NCBI GenBank assembly: GCA_050949175.1
Contig: JBMNFG010000009.1
Span: forward strand, 496,001-560,000
Origin: UBA4971 sp900019985
Lineage (GTDB): Bacteria; Bacillota; SHA-98; UBA4971
DNA length: 64,000 nucleotides
Reading direction: 5' to 3'
The notes under the pieces were generated by a model, which saw only the letters and a program-made list of their open reading frames with translations, ran no database searches and was not told the DNA's origin. Shown here in pieces: positions 15,907 through 24,838 of the stretch. The translations under genes and the position numbers were made by a program. Every line of letters starts with the position of its first letter. Position 1 is the first letter of the stretch.

Positions 15907-17724
15907 ATGCTATCTTTGTCGCCTGCTCAAAAAAGACTCAAATATATGGGATGTATCGTTATAGCAGTGGTTTTCGTCTTGGCTTCCAGGCTGTGGTATT
16001 TGCAGATCGTCAAAGGTAGTGTATATGAAGCATTATCCTTGGGAAACCGGGTTCGGGTGATTCCTGTAACAGCGCCGAGAGGGAAAATACTGGATAGAAG
16101 CGGCATTCCCCTTGCCTCAAACAGGCTGGCATTTTGCGTATCTGTTGTCCCTCAAGACGTTAGGGACAGGGAAGGGACCATCGCCTGGCTGAGCCAGGTC
16201 TTAGAGATGACTCCTGAATCTATAGAGCAGAAGCTTTCCTCTCCAAGGCGCCCCTTCGAACCTATCAGGATTAAGCAAGACGTAAGTCCAGACGCAGTTG
16301 TCGCTATCGGTGAACGCAGAACAGAGTTTCCAGGTGTCATCATTGAAGAGATCCCTTGTAGAAACTACACTCTGGGTGATATTGCAAGTCATGTCATAGG
16401 GTACACAAGGGAGATCGATGCAGACGAGCTGAAGGCCTTCAGAGACGAAGGTTACAAGCTGGGGGACCAGATAGGTAAGGTAGGGATTGAGAAGGCATTC
16501 GAGTCATACCTCAGGGGAACGGACGGCGGCGAGCAAGTTGAGGTCAACAGCTTATCTCAACCCATCCGAGTCCTGGGCAGTGTCTCTCCGGTGCCTGGCC
16601 ACGATGTTATGTTGACTATTGACAGCAAGCTCCAAATGGCAGCTGAGAAGGCTCTTGAAGCTAAGCTTGAGGAGCTTTCCAAGTCTAAGGATACAAGCCG
16701 TGCCAAGGCCGGGGTGGTAATTGCACTGGATCCGGGCACCGGCGAAATCCTCGCTATGGCAAGCAAGCCTTCATATGATCCTAATATGTTCGTAGGAGAA
16801 CTGACTTCAAAAGACCTGGAGTTCCTGGAATCATCTCCAAGCCCGCAACCTAACAGGGCGATTGGCCACACATATCCGCCGGGTTCTACGTTTAAGGTCA
16901 TAACTGCATTGTCCGCTCTTGAACTCGGAAAGATAGACCTTGCCACAAGATTCTTCTGTTCAGGCAGAGACTCAGCCTCAGGCAAAGCATGTTGGACTGT
17001 TGAGTATGGCAGAGGCCATGGCAGTCTTGACATCATAAACGGAATAAGCGAATCGTGCAACATCGTATTCTACGAGCTTGGGAGACGTGTAGGAATCGAT
17101 GATTTGGCTGAGACTGCAAGGATGTTCGGCCTTGGGGCATCTACGGGGATAGTGATGTTTCCCAAGGATCAAGCAGGCTTAGTCCCTGACAGAGAGTGGA
17201 AGGTGAGGAATTTTGAGGGGTACGACCGGACATGGTATGCCACGGAAACTCTGGACGTGGCCATTGGACAAGGTGCTTTGCTCGTCACCCCGCTGCAGCT
17301 GGCAAATGTGTATTCAGCCATCGCCTCAAGAGGAACCCTGCGCAGGCCCACGATAGTAAAGTACGTCCTTGATCCCGAAGGGAGGCCTGTCGAGGTATTC
17401 CAATCCACTGTAGTCAGGAAAATCCCCATATCCGAACGTTCATGGGAAATCCTTGAGGAAGGCCTTGTCAGTGTGACCACCAAAGGTACAGCTCGAGGCG
17501 CATTTGAGGGATTCCCCCTGGAAGTGGCAGGGAAGACAGGGACTGCCCAGAACCCCCAGGGTCCGAGCCATGCCTGGTTTGCATGCTATGCTCCTGCAAA
17601 AGAACCTGAAATAGTCGTCCTGGTAATGATAGAGCATGCGTCCAGCGGTGCTCAGCATGCTGCGCCTGTTGCAAGGCAAGTGCTTGAAGAGTATTTCGGA
17701 ATTTCCTATGAGGAATCGGAGTAA
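15907..17724 (+). CDS. mrdA: Penicillin-binding protein 2 (elongation-specific transpeptidase)
   Basis: A 605-residue class B PBP: an N-terminal membrane helix near residues 16-32, a dimerisation domain, and a transpeptidase domain with STFK at 327-330 (nucleophile Ser327), SCN at 383-385 and KTG at 543-545. It crosslinks peptidoglycan during lateral growth together with RodA, encoded 2 kb downstream. The position after mreD is conserved in Firmicutes. Downstream, before minC, there is a short direct repeat of the decamer GACATGCCCT. Confidence 0.95.
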   Translation: MLSLSPAQKRLKYMGCIVIAVVFVLASRLWYLQIVKGSVYEALSLGNRVRVIPVTAPRGKILDRSGIPLASNRLAFCVSVVPQDVRDREGTIAWLSQVLEMTPESIEQKLSSPRRPFEPIRIKQDVSPDAVVAIGERRTEFPGVIIEEIPCRNYTLGDIASHVIGYTREIDADELKAFRDEGYKLGDQIGKVGIEKAFESYLRGTDGGEQVEVNSLSQPIRVLGSVSPVPGHDVMLTIDSKLQMAAEKALEAKLEELSKSKDTSRAKAGVVIALDPGTGEILAMASKPSYDPNMFVGELTSKDLEFLESSPSPQPNRAIGHTYPPGSTFKVITALSALELGKIDLATRFFCSGRDSASGKACWTVEYGRGHGSLDIINGISESCNIVFYELGRRVGIDDLAETARMFGLGASTGIVMFPKDQAGLVPDREWKVRNFEGYDRTWYATETLDVAIGQGALLVTPLQLANVYSAIASRGTLRRPTIVKYVLDPEGRPVEVFQSTVVRKIPISERSWEILEEGLVSVTTKGTARGAFEGFPLEVAGKTGTAQNPQGPSHAWFACYAPAKEPEIVVLVMIEHASSGAQHAAPVARQVLEEYFGISYEESE

Positions 17725-17818
17725 GCAGGAATTCCGGTTGCCCTCGGTGAAATCACCATAAGTAAAACGAGGACATGCCCTGACATGCCCTCGATTCTAG
17801 AGGAGTACTTATAGAGCT

Positions 17819-18532
17819 ATGAAGACTGAAGACGTAGTTTTCAAAGGGACAGGCCAGGGTATCTGGATAATTCTCCCCCATGACGAGGACTTTGTGAGAC
17901 TCAAAGGTAAGCTCCTACAGAGACTCGAGAGCACTGACGGATTCTTTGCAGGAGCTACCAGAGGGATCCTCGATATAGGCGAGCTCACTCTGATGGAAGA
18001 TGAGATCAGGGAATTGATTGATATAATCGAATCATTTGGGATATCTGTGTCCCGGGTGGCAGGAGGAATAGGAAACAATATCTCCACTGTGGCGGAGGAT
18101 GCGCGTAAGGCCGGGCAGAGTCGGAAAGATGAGTCCGAAAGAAAAGAACATACCTACCCTGACATTCCTGCTGAACAGGCTATGCTGGTTGGGAGGACTT
18201 TACGATCCGGCCAGCGTGTTGCCCATTCCGGCAATGTAGTATTGCTGGGAGATGTGAACCCCGGAGCTGAAGTGGTAGCAGGGGGGAATATCATAATCGT
18301 TGGCTCTCTGCGCGGAGTCGCTCACGCAGGAACACCTGATAACAGGAGAGCTGTGGTCGTTGCTTTGAAATTCATGCCTACACAGCTTAGAATCGCTGAT
18401 CTTATTGCCCGTTCACCTGATGATGAACATAAAACGCCAAGTGGCCCTGAGGTTGCAAGGATTAAGGATGGACGCATTGTAATTGAAGCCTATTCCGGAT
18501 GGAAACCTGAACTTGAGGAGGAACCTGCATGA
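17819..18532 (+). CDS. minC: Septum site-determining protein MinC
   Basis: A 237-residue FtsZ inhibitor. The N-terminal domain (FKGTGQGIWIIL) is followed by a linker rich in charged residues (about 98-118) and a C-terminal beta-helix domain (LRSGQRVAHSGNVVLLGDVNPGAEV) that binds MinD. The stop overlaps the minD start by four bases. GAGGAG lies upstream of the ATG. Confidence 0.94.
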   Translation: MKTEDVVFKGTGQGIWIILPHDEDFVRLKGKLLQRLESTDGFFAGATRGILDIGELTLMEDEIRELIDIIESFGISVSRVAGGIGNNISTVAEDARKAGQSRKDESERKEHTYPDIPAEQAMLVGRTLRSGQRVAHSGNVVLLGDVNPGAEVVAGGNIIIVGSLRGVAHAGTPDNRRAVVVALKFMPTQLRIADLIARSPDDEHKTPSGPEVARIKDGRIVIEAYSGWKPELEEEPA

Positions 18533-19326
18533 ATGGAAAGGTGATGGTGGTCACCTCCGGTAAAGGCGGTGTCGGCAAGACCACAGCAGTTGCTAACATC
18601 GGTTGCGCCCTGGCCCGCCGCGGTAAAAAGGTGGCCCTGGTTGATGCAGACATTGGACTACGAAATCTCGACATAGTGTTGGGGCTGGAGAATCGGATAG
18701 TATTTGATATCATCCACGCCATGGAGGGACGGTGCAGGCTGAGACAAGCCCTTATCAAGGACAAGAGAGTTCAGACTCTATACCTCTTGCCTGCGGCTCA
18801 GTCAAAGGATAAGGAGGCTATTCAGCCTGAACAGATGAAGCAACTCACAGGTGAACTTCGAGATCAGTTCGACTACGTGATCCTGGACTGCCCTGCAGGA
18901 ATTGAAAGAGGATTCAAGAACGCCATAGTCGGTGCGGACGATGCGATAATAATTACCACTCCTGAAGTATCGGCAGTAAGAGATGCAGATCGGATTGTAG
19001 GGCTTTTGGAGGCTGAAGGCATTGAAAAGCCTAAGCTGGTCATCAATAGGATTCGCCCGGATATGGTGAAGCGCGGTGACATGTTGGATATAGACGATGT
19101 TTTAGACATTCTGGCAATAGACCTTCTGGGTGTAGTACCCGACGATGAAAGTGTAATCACATCAACAAACAAAGGTGAACCCGCAGTCTTGGACGGGGCG
19201 TCCAGAGCAGGCGAGGCTTTCCGACGGATTGCAGCACGGCTTGAGGGAGAAGATGTACCGTTTCTATCTATGGAAGCCCCGACTTTCTGGGGGAGGATTA
19301 AACGATTTCTCGGCGCAGCGAGATGA
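18529..19326 (+). CDS. minD: Septum site-determining ATPase MinD
   Basis: A 265-residue ParA-type ATPase with the deviant Walker A motif GKGGVGKT at 11-18, DADIGLRNLD and a Walker B-like VILDCPAG. The C-terminus (FWGRIKRFLG) is the expected amphipathic membrane-targeting helix. With MinC and MinE it restricts FtsZ ring placement. Encoded between minC and minE. Confidence 0.96.
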   Translation: MNGKVMVVTSGKGGVGKTTAVANIGCALARRGKKVALVDADIGLRNLDIVLGLENRIVFDIIHAMEGRCRLRQALIKDKRVQTLYLLPAAQSKDKEAIQPEQMKQLTGELRDQFDYVILDCPAGIERGFKNAIVGADDAIIITTPEVSAVRDADRIVGLLEAEGIEKPKLVINRIRPDMVKRGDMLDIDDVLDILAIDLLGVVPDDESVITSTNKGEPAVLDGASRAGEAFRRIAARLEGEDVPFLSMEAPTFWGRIKRFLGAAR

Positions 19327-19341
19327 TGCAGGAGGCGACTT

Positions 19342-19644
19342 GTGGTGTTTGACTTTGTATCTTGGTTCCTGGGTAGAAGAGACAAGCCGAGAAGCAAAGA
19401 CCTTGCTAAGGAGCGTTTGAAGGTTGTATTGACCCATGACAGAGTTGATATCTCCCCTCAGATGTTTGAGAAGCTGAGACGGGATTTGGCAATTGCATGC
19501 GCCAAGTATGTAGAGATAGATGAGGCTGCTATGAGTGTCAGATTGGATTCGCAAGATCGGCGTCTGGCCCTTATTGCCAGTGTGCCGGTGCTTGGGACAA
19601 AGGCAACTGCCTATTCTTCAAAACGTAGGGGTAAAATGGGTTGA
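19342..19644 (+). CDS. minE: Cell division topological specificity factor MinE
   Basis: A 100-residue protein with the MinD-stimulating region AKERLKVVLTHDR near residues 22-34 and the conserved beta-strand region after it. GTG start at 19342, with AGGAGG upstream. Its presence means an oscillating MinCDE system rather than the MinJ/DivIVA arrangement of Bacillus. Overlaps the rodA start by four bases. Confidence 0.92.
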   Translation: MVFDFVSWFLGRRDKPRSKDLAKERLKVVLTHDRVDISPQMFEKLRRDLAIACAKYVEIDEAAMSVRLDSQDRRLALIASVPVLGTKATAYSSKRRGKMG

Positions 19645-20756
19645 TCCTTGACAAGCGACTTCTTAGGAATCTGGATTTTGTGCTTATAACTGCGGTCTTG
19701 GTTATGTGTGGTATCGGGCTTGTCTTCGTGTACAGTGCAACGCATACAGGGATAGGCCATGGTCCGCCGGCCGACCCGTTTGCTTTTGTGAAAAGACAGC
19801 TACAAGCATTTGCAGCTGGAATAGTATGTATAATAATAATCCTTACAATCGACTATAACCTGGTAAGACGTGTTCATTCCGTGATTTACTGGGGAAACAT
19901 TGCCATTCTTGTTCTCGTTCTCCTTTTTGGGAGGCGCGTTTCAGGAGCGGAAAGATGGCTCAAGATAGGGCCGGTTGTATTGCAGCCTTCGGAGCTTGCA
20001 AAAATCGCCGTAATCCTGACCTTATCCAATTACCTGGCAGACGCTGACATGAATTCCATGCGCGATCTCTTGATCGCCTTCTTTCATGTGGGCTTAACTA
20101 CAGGGTTAGTCCTTCTTCAGAATGACCTTGGAACTGCCATAGTGTTTGTAGGCATCACTATGGCCATGCTGTTTGTAGCAGGTATGAGGCTTCGAGACTT
20201 AATGAGCATAGTGGCGATTGGGGCTCTGGCATCTCCGATAGTATACTTTTTCGGTCTGAAGGACTATCAGCGTGCCCGCATCCTGACCTTTCTTAATCCT
20301 TATGCCGATCCCACAGGTAAAGGCTATAACGTAATTCAGTCCACTATTGCCATAGGATCAGGAGGCTTCTTCGGAAAAGGGCTCTTTAAGAGCACTCAGG
20401 TAAGGTTGAATTTTCTTCCTGCGCACCACACAGACTTCATCTTTTCCGTGATCGGGGAAGAACTGGGTTTCCTGGGGTGTGTTGTGGTTCTGGCACTTTA
20501 TGCAATAATCCTGTGGAGATGCTTCCTGGCAGCGTTTTCAGCCAAAGACACCTTCGGTCAATTGGTTGCAGCAGGCATTGGATCAATGCTCCTTCTCCAT
20601 GTCTTGATCAACATAGGTATGACAATGAGCCTTATGCCTGTAACAGGCATTCCCCTTCCTTTCCTAAGCTACGGAGGCAGTTCCCTTATGGCAAACCTTA
20701 TTGCCATTGGCTTCGTCCTAAACGTCAATATGAGACGCCAGAAGATCCTTTTCTGA
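19641..20756 (+). CDS. rodA: Rod shape-determining glycosyltransferase RodA
   Basis: A 371-residue SEDS-family peptidoglycan polymerase with about ten membrane helices. Signature segments include GAERWLKIGPVVLQPSELAK and the C-terminal MPVTGIPLPFLSYGGSSL. TTG start overlapping the minE stop. Grouping with mreBCD and mrdA identifies RodA rather than FtsW or SpoVE. Confidence 0.93.
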   Translation: MILDKRLLRNLDFVLITAVLVMCGIGLVFVYSATHTGIGHGPPADPFAFVKRQLQAFAAGIVCIIIILTIDYNLVRRVHSVIYWGNIAILVLVLLFGRRVSGAERWLKIGPVVLQPSELAKIAVILTLSNYLADADMNSMRDLLIAFFHVGLTTGLVLLQNDLGTAIVFVGITMAMLFVAGMRLRDLMSIVAIGALASPIVYFFGLKDYQRARILTFLNPYADPTGKGYNVIQSTIAIGSGGFFGKGLFKSTQVRLNFLPAHHTDFIFSVIGEELGFLGCVVVLALYAIILWRCFLAAFSAKDTFGQLVAAGIGSMLLLHVLINIGMTMSLMPVTGIPLPFLSYGGSSLMANLIAIGFVLNVNMRRQKILF

Positions 20757-20912
20757 AATCCCCTGTTGTCCCACCTTGTTGCCTGCGGAAAGCGCCTGGG
20801 TGTGTTATAGCAAGAAAGACGGAATGTCAAGATCGTTGCCTGCGAAGTACGCATAGACAAGACATAATGTCAATATAGTTCCTATAGACGAGACCCTAAG
20901 GGGGATGACACC

Positions 20913-21161
20913 ATGGCAAAAAGGTTTCTCCTCAGGGCGCTGGTTGCATTATTGGTCTACTGCTCCGTTGTGGGTACGTTTTTCTGGAGCCCCCGTGTTT
21001 CCGGCAAGGTTACCCCATATTTACATGCTGTACTTACGGAAAGCATTGATTTTGATAAGGTTCGACGAGTGGTATCTGACCTCTTCTCGTACCCCGATGC
21101 AGCTCAACAGGATGTCCCGTATCCGGAGCTTTACCACCGTGGAGATCTCGATGAACAGTGA
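20913..21161 (+). CDS. Small membrane protein, possible minimal SpoIVFA-like partner
   Basis: An 82-residue protein with a basic N-terminus, one membrane helix near residues 8-25, and a short outer part containing VLTESIDFDKV. That part resembles the juxtamembrane stretch of SpoIVFA-type proteins, but the LytM/M23 domain that normally follows is absent. It overlaps the downstream protease gene by four bases, so the two are probably made together. ATG after a GGGGATGAC site. The 156 bases before it contain two copies of GTTGCCTGCG followed by small hairpins and no clear promoter. The SpoIVFA assignment is inference. Confidence 0.5.
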   Translation: MAKRFLLRALVALLVYCSVVGTFFWSPRVSGKVTPYLHAVLTESIDFDKVRRVVSDLFSYPDAAQQDVPYPELYHRGDLDEQ

Positions 21162-22030
21162 AGATCCTAAATGCCCGTGGAGTGGATATCCACATCAATC
21201 CGTTTTTCTTGCTAATGCTCCTGATGTACGGCTCAGTAGGCTTACTGTCTGAGATGGCGTTTGCCCTCTGGACCGTCGCTCTCCACGAATTAGCCCACAT
21301 AGTTGTCGCAGGAGAGCTTGGATGGAAGGTTAAGAAAATCGAATTCCTGCCTTTCGGCGGGATGATCGAGTTTGACGAGGCGTTCTACCGATCCCCCCGG
21401 TCTGAAATCCTCATATCTTTAGCCGGCCCCATTCACAACCTGGTTTTTGCAGGCTTTGTTTTCGTCCTGCTTCAAAAAGGGATCCTGCCTGCAGGTTTTG
21501 GGAGGTTTGTGTTTGAGCTGAATCTCGCCATGGGTTTATTTAACCTTCTACCTGCTATTCCCCTTGACGGTGGCCGCGCAGCAAGGGCGGCTTTAGCGAG
21601 CAGTATCGGTGTGGCACAGGCGACGCAAATCGCAGCAAATATAGGGCGGGCAGTAGGGTTTGTCATGTTGGCCGTAGGAGTCTATCTCTTCTTTAAAGGC
21701 GAAGGCAACATCTTCCTTCCCTCCCTCGGGGGATTTCTTATCTTTGCTGCGTCAAAGGAATGGAAAAAGGTATTATACATGCGTATTCAAGACAGTATAC
21801 GAAAGAAAGAGAGGTTGATGAAAGAACGGTGCATGCCGGCGGAAGTCATCGCTGCACACGAACAAACTCTTTTGGTGGAAGTGGCAAGAAGGTTTTCGCC
21901 GGGGAAGATCAGTATTGTTATGGTCCTCAGTGACGGCCTTGATATATTGGGATTCGTAACTGAGGCGAAAGTATTTGAGGGAATGAGGAGGTATGGGCCT
22001 TCTGTTCCTATTCGCCGCATGGTGAGATAG
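21158..22030 (+). CDS. spoIVFB: SpoIVFB-like intramembrane M50 zinc metalloprotease
   Basis: A 290-residue polytopic protease with HELAH at residues 43-47 and IPLDGG near 133-138, the zinc site of site-2 proteases. The C-terminal cytoplasmic part (about 205-290) resembles the CBS-like regulatory domain of SpoIVFB, which cleaves pro-sigma-K in the mother cell. GTG start inside the preceding small gene. The position after rodA and before the radical SAM pair is common in clostridia. Confidence 0.85.
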   Translation: MKILNARGVDIHINPFFLLMLLMYGSVGLLSEMAFALWTVALHELAHIVVAGELGWKVKKIEFLPFGGMIEFDEAFYRSPRSEILISLAGPIHNLVFAGFVFVLLQKGILPAGFGRFVFELNLAMGLFNLLPAIPLDGGRAARAALASSIGVAQATQIAANIGRAVGFVMLAVGVYLFFKGEGNIFLPSLGGFLIFAASKEWKKVLYMRIQDSIRKKERLMKERCMPAEVIAAHEQTLLVEVARRFSPGKISIVMVLSDGLDILGFVTEAKVFEGMRRYGPSVPIRRMVR

Positions 22031-22161
22031 GGAGGATCCGTATTTTCATATTCATAGCTATGGCCGGTGAAATTTGATAAAATAACAAATGAACCTGAAA
22101 AAGACAAGAGATACTAAAGTATTGAGGATATATTCAGGTAAGAAGAAGGTACCGCTCATAT

Positions 22162-24045
22162 ATGGAAATAGACCAACAGCTACTTGAGAAAATCTTAATG
22201 GATGTAGAGAAGCCCATACGTTACGTTGGCGGTGAATGGAATGCCATAATAAAAAGGCATGATGATGTTGATGTAAAAGTGCTTCTTGCTTTTCCCGACA
22301 CGTACGAGATAGGCATGTCCCATCTTGGCCTCAGGATTCTGTATTCGATTCTGAACAGCCGGGATGATGTTGTCTGCGAAAGGACATTCATGCCGTGGGT
22401 TGACATGTACGATGCCATGAGGCGCGCACGGCTTCCCCTGTACTCGCTGGAATCCCGTGTCCCTGCAAAAGACTTCGATATTATCGGGTTCAGCCTCCAA
22501 TACGAGCTCTCCTATACAAATGTCCTCGCTATGCTGGATCTTGCCGGTATACCGCACCTGACATCTTCCAGGGACGAAAGCCATCCTCTCGTTATTGCAG
22601 GCGGGCCAAGTGTATACAACCCGGAACCCATCGCTGATTTCATAGACGCTATTCTCATCGGTGAAGGCGAAGAAGCCATCTTGGAGATAGTGGATGTATA
22701 TAAAGAGGGAAAGGCAAAGGGCATCTCCCGGAGCAAGCTCCTTCAGAGCTTAGCTGAGATTCCCGGAGTATACGTGCCCTCCTTCTATCGTGTCTCATAC
22801 TTCTCCTCCGGGAAGATTAAGGCTATCGAGCCTACCAACCCCGCTGCGAAGTACCCTGTCAAGAAAAGGGTAGTGCGGGACTTAAATAGTGCTGAATACC
22901 CTTGTCATGCCATAACACCCCTGACCGAGGTCATCCACGACAGGGCTGTAGTGGAAGTGTTTCGGGGATGCACCAGGGGGTGCCGCTTTTGTCAGGCAGG
23001 CATGGTGTACAGGCCTGTCAGAGAAAGGGCTCCTGATAAAGTAGTGGATCTCGCTGAATCCATTTTGAAGAACACAGGCTATGACGAGGTTTCCCTTATG
23101 TCTCTGTCAACTGCGGACTATTCCCATGTGCGTGACGTGTGCAGCAACCTCTTGGATAAACACGCCGGTTCCGGCATCTCTGTCAGCCTTCCGTCACTTC
23201 GTGTGGATTCCTTTTCTGTAGACCTTGCGAAAGAGGTGCAAAGAGGGAGAAGGTCAGGTCTGACCTTTGCACCTGAGGCAGGCACACAGAGACTTAGAAA
23301 TGTGATCAACAAAGGTGTTACCCACGAGGATCTAATCCATGCTGCAACTTCCGCGTTTTCTGAAGGGTGGCATAACTTGAAGTTGTACTTCATGATAGGT
23401 TTGCCCACTGAGACGGAAGACGATCTAAAAGGAATCGTTGATATGGCAAAAGAGACTTTGGAATGCGGCAGGCGCGAGCTCAGGAAGGCGGGCATAAGAA
23501 AGGCGCCTGAAGTCACCGTAAGTGTCGCGGCTTTTGTACCGAAAGCACATACCCCTTTTCAGTGGCACGGGCAGATGCCAAAGGAAGAGTTGGTACAAAG
23601 ACAAGCATATCTCAAGAAGCACCTTCGAGGCAAGGGCCTTAGACTGACCTGGCACGATGTGAATACCAGCTTCCTTGAGGCGGCTTTGTCCCGCGGTTCA
23701 AGAAGGCTGGGAGCGGTAGTTGAAGCCGCATACCGCAATGGCTGCAGATTTGATGCATGGGACAGCGAATTCGATTTTGACAAGTGGATGTCTGCGTTTG
23801 AACACGTGGGTATCTCGCCTGAGTTTTACAGTAACACTCACTGGGAATATGACGATATACTACCATGGGATCACATAAGTTGCGGTGTGTCCAAGGAGTT
23901 CTTGATACAAGAAGCGGAACGGGCAAAATCCGGCGAACTGACACTCGACTGCCGTTTTGGACCATGTTCTGACTGTGGGGTCTGTGTAAACCTTAGAGTC
24001 TCACCGAAAGCTGCGTCTGGGGCTTGGAAGGAGGTGTCCGGATGA
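22162..24045 (+). CDS. B12-binding-domain radical SAM protein (TIGR03960 type)
   Basis: A 627-residue protein with an N-terminal cobalamin-binding-like Rossmann region (about 30-190) and a radical SAM core whose cluster motif CTRGCRFCQAG lies near residue 270. A cysteine-rich C-terminus (CRFGPCSDCGVC) follows. In Firmicutes this gene is consistently paired with the next one and with rng, rplU and rpmA, as here. The substrate is not established. It ends in an ATGA overlap with the next gene. No firm promoter is visible in the 131 bases before it. Confidence 0.88.
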   Translation: MEIDQQLLEKILMDVEKPIRYVGGEWNAIIKRHDDVDVKVLLAFPDTYEIGMSHLGLRILYSILNSRDDVVCERTFMPWVDMYDAMRRARLPLYSLESRVPAKDFDIIGFSLQYELSYTNVLAMLDLAGIPHLTSSRDESHPLVIAGGPSVYNPEPIADFIDAILIGEGEEAILEIVDVYKEGKAKGISRSKLLQSLAEIPGVYVPSFYRVSYFSSGKIKAIEPTNPAAKYPVKKRVVRDLNSAEYPCHAITPLTEVIHDRAVVEVFRGCTRGCRFCQAGMVYRPVRERAPDKVVDLAESILKNTGYDEVSLMSLSTADYSHVRDVCSNLLDKHAGSGISVSLPSLRVDSFSVDLAKEVQRGRRSGLTFAPEAGTQRLRNVINKGVTHEDLIHAATSAFSEGWHNLKLYFMIGLPTETEDDLKGIVDMAKETLECGRRELRKAGIRKAPEVTVSVAAFVPKAHTPFQWHGQMPKEELVQRQAYLKKHLRGKGLRLTWHDVNTSFLEAALSRGSRRLGAVVEAAYRNGCRFDAWDSEFDFDKWMSAFEHVGISPEFYSNTHWEYDDILPWDHISCGVSKEFLIQEAERAKSGELTLDCRFGPCSDCGVCVNLRVSPKAASGAWKEVSG

Positions 24046-24785
24046 ATGTACGAGTAGAGCCCCAAACCGACTGTCAGGTGCCGGCCTGTACCTGGAGAAT
24101 CCGGATAACCAAGACCGGGTTGACCCGGTACATGTCACATCTGGATTTCGTAAGGACTGTAGAGAGAGCGGTGAGGCGAGCCGGGTTGCCTATTGTGTTA
24201 TCAAGCGGATTCAACCCCCGTCCGCGGTTGTCGTTTGCTCCTGCCTTGCCTGTAGGAGTATCCAGTATTTCAGAGTTTGTCGATATTTTGCTAAGTGAAC
24301 CGGTAGATGTTAGTGAGGCTACAGAAAGGCTTAACGGATCTTTGCCTTGTGGGATGCAGGTTACGTCTTCGAAAATGCTGCCTCGAAATACGCCTGCCTT
24401 GTCTGTCATTGTTCAAGCTGCATCTTACAGACTGAAGTTCAGTGGAGAAACGGAAGTAAGAGTAGACGGTATTTTGGCTGCCATTGAAGAACTGATGAAG
24501 AGCGATTCTGTTTTTATTGAGCGCACCACGTCTAAAGGTGTTCGAAGAGTCGATATTCGTCCGCTCATTTACGAGATGCGTGTAGATGGCGACAGTTCTT
24601 CTTGGTCAGTCTATGCCATTGTTGCTTCAGGTTCAAAAGGGAGTGTGAGACCGTTTGATCTGGCAAAGGTTATTTTAGAGGCCGGGGGACTTGAGGACTC
24701 CGGCGTTTTCGTGGATATTACCCGAGAGGGGCTTTACACACTTTGTGATGGGAAACTATGTCTGCCCTGGTATTTAGGTCCATAG
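24042..24785 (+). CDS. TIGR03936 family radical SAM-associated protein (DUF2344)
   Basis: A 247-residue protein with the family start YMSHLDFVRTVERAVRRAGLP followed by SSGFNPRPRLSFAPALPVGV. It has no cysteine cluster motif of its own and probably works with the adjacent radical SAM enzyme. The ATG at 24042 follows GGAAGGAGGTG and overlaps the upstream stop; the frame's TTG at 24024 would lie before this site. Confidence 0.88.
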   Translation: MNVRVEPQTDCQVPACTWRIRITKTGLTRYMSHLDFVRTVERAVRRAGLPIVLSSGFNPRPRLSFAPALPVGVSSISEFVDILLSEPVDVSEATERLNGSLPCGMQVTSSKMLPRNTPALSVIVQAASYRLKFSGETEVRVDGILAAIEELMKSDSVFIERTTSKGVRRVDIRPLIYEMRVDGDSSSWSVYAIVASGSKGSVRPFDLAKVILEAGGLEDSGVFVDITREGLYTLCDGKLCLPWYLGP

Positions 24786-24802
24786 TCATAAGGTTTGTCA
24801 TT

Positions 24803-24823
24803 CTCCCCACAGGGGAGTTATTT
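24803..24823 (+). terminator. Short hairpin before rng
   Basis: A 6-bp stem CTCCCC/GGGGAG with an ACA loop, followed by TTATTT. It could be a weak terminator or attenuator between the radical SAM pair and rng. The stem is short. Confidence 0.3.
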
Positions 24824-24838
24824 GAGGAGTGAGGACGG

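Noticed and set aside
17771..17792. Direct repeat of GACATGCCCT before minC
   Set aside because: Only two short copies and no partner structure; too little to call a CRISPR, riboswitch or operator.
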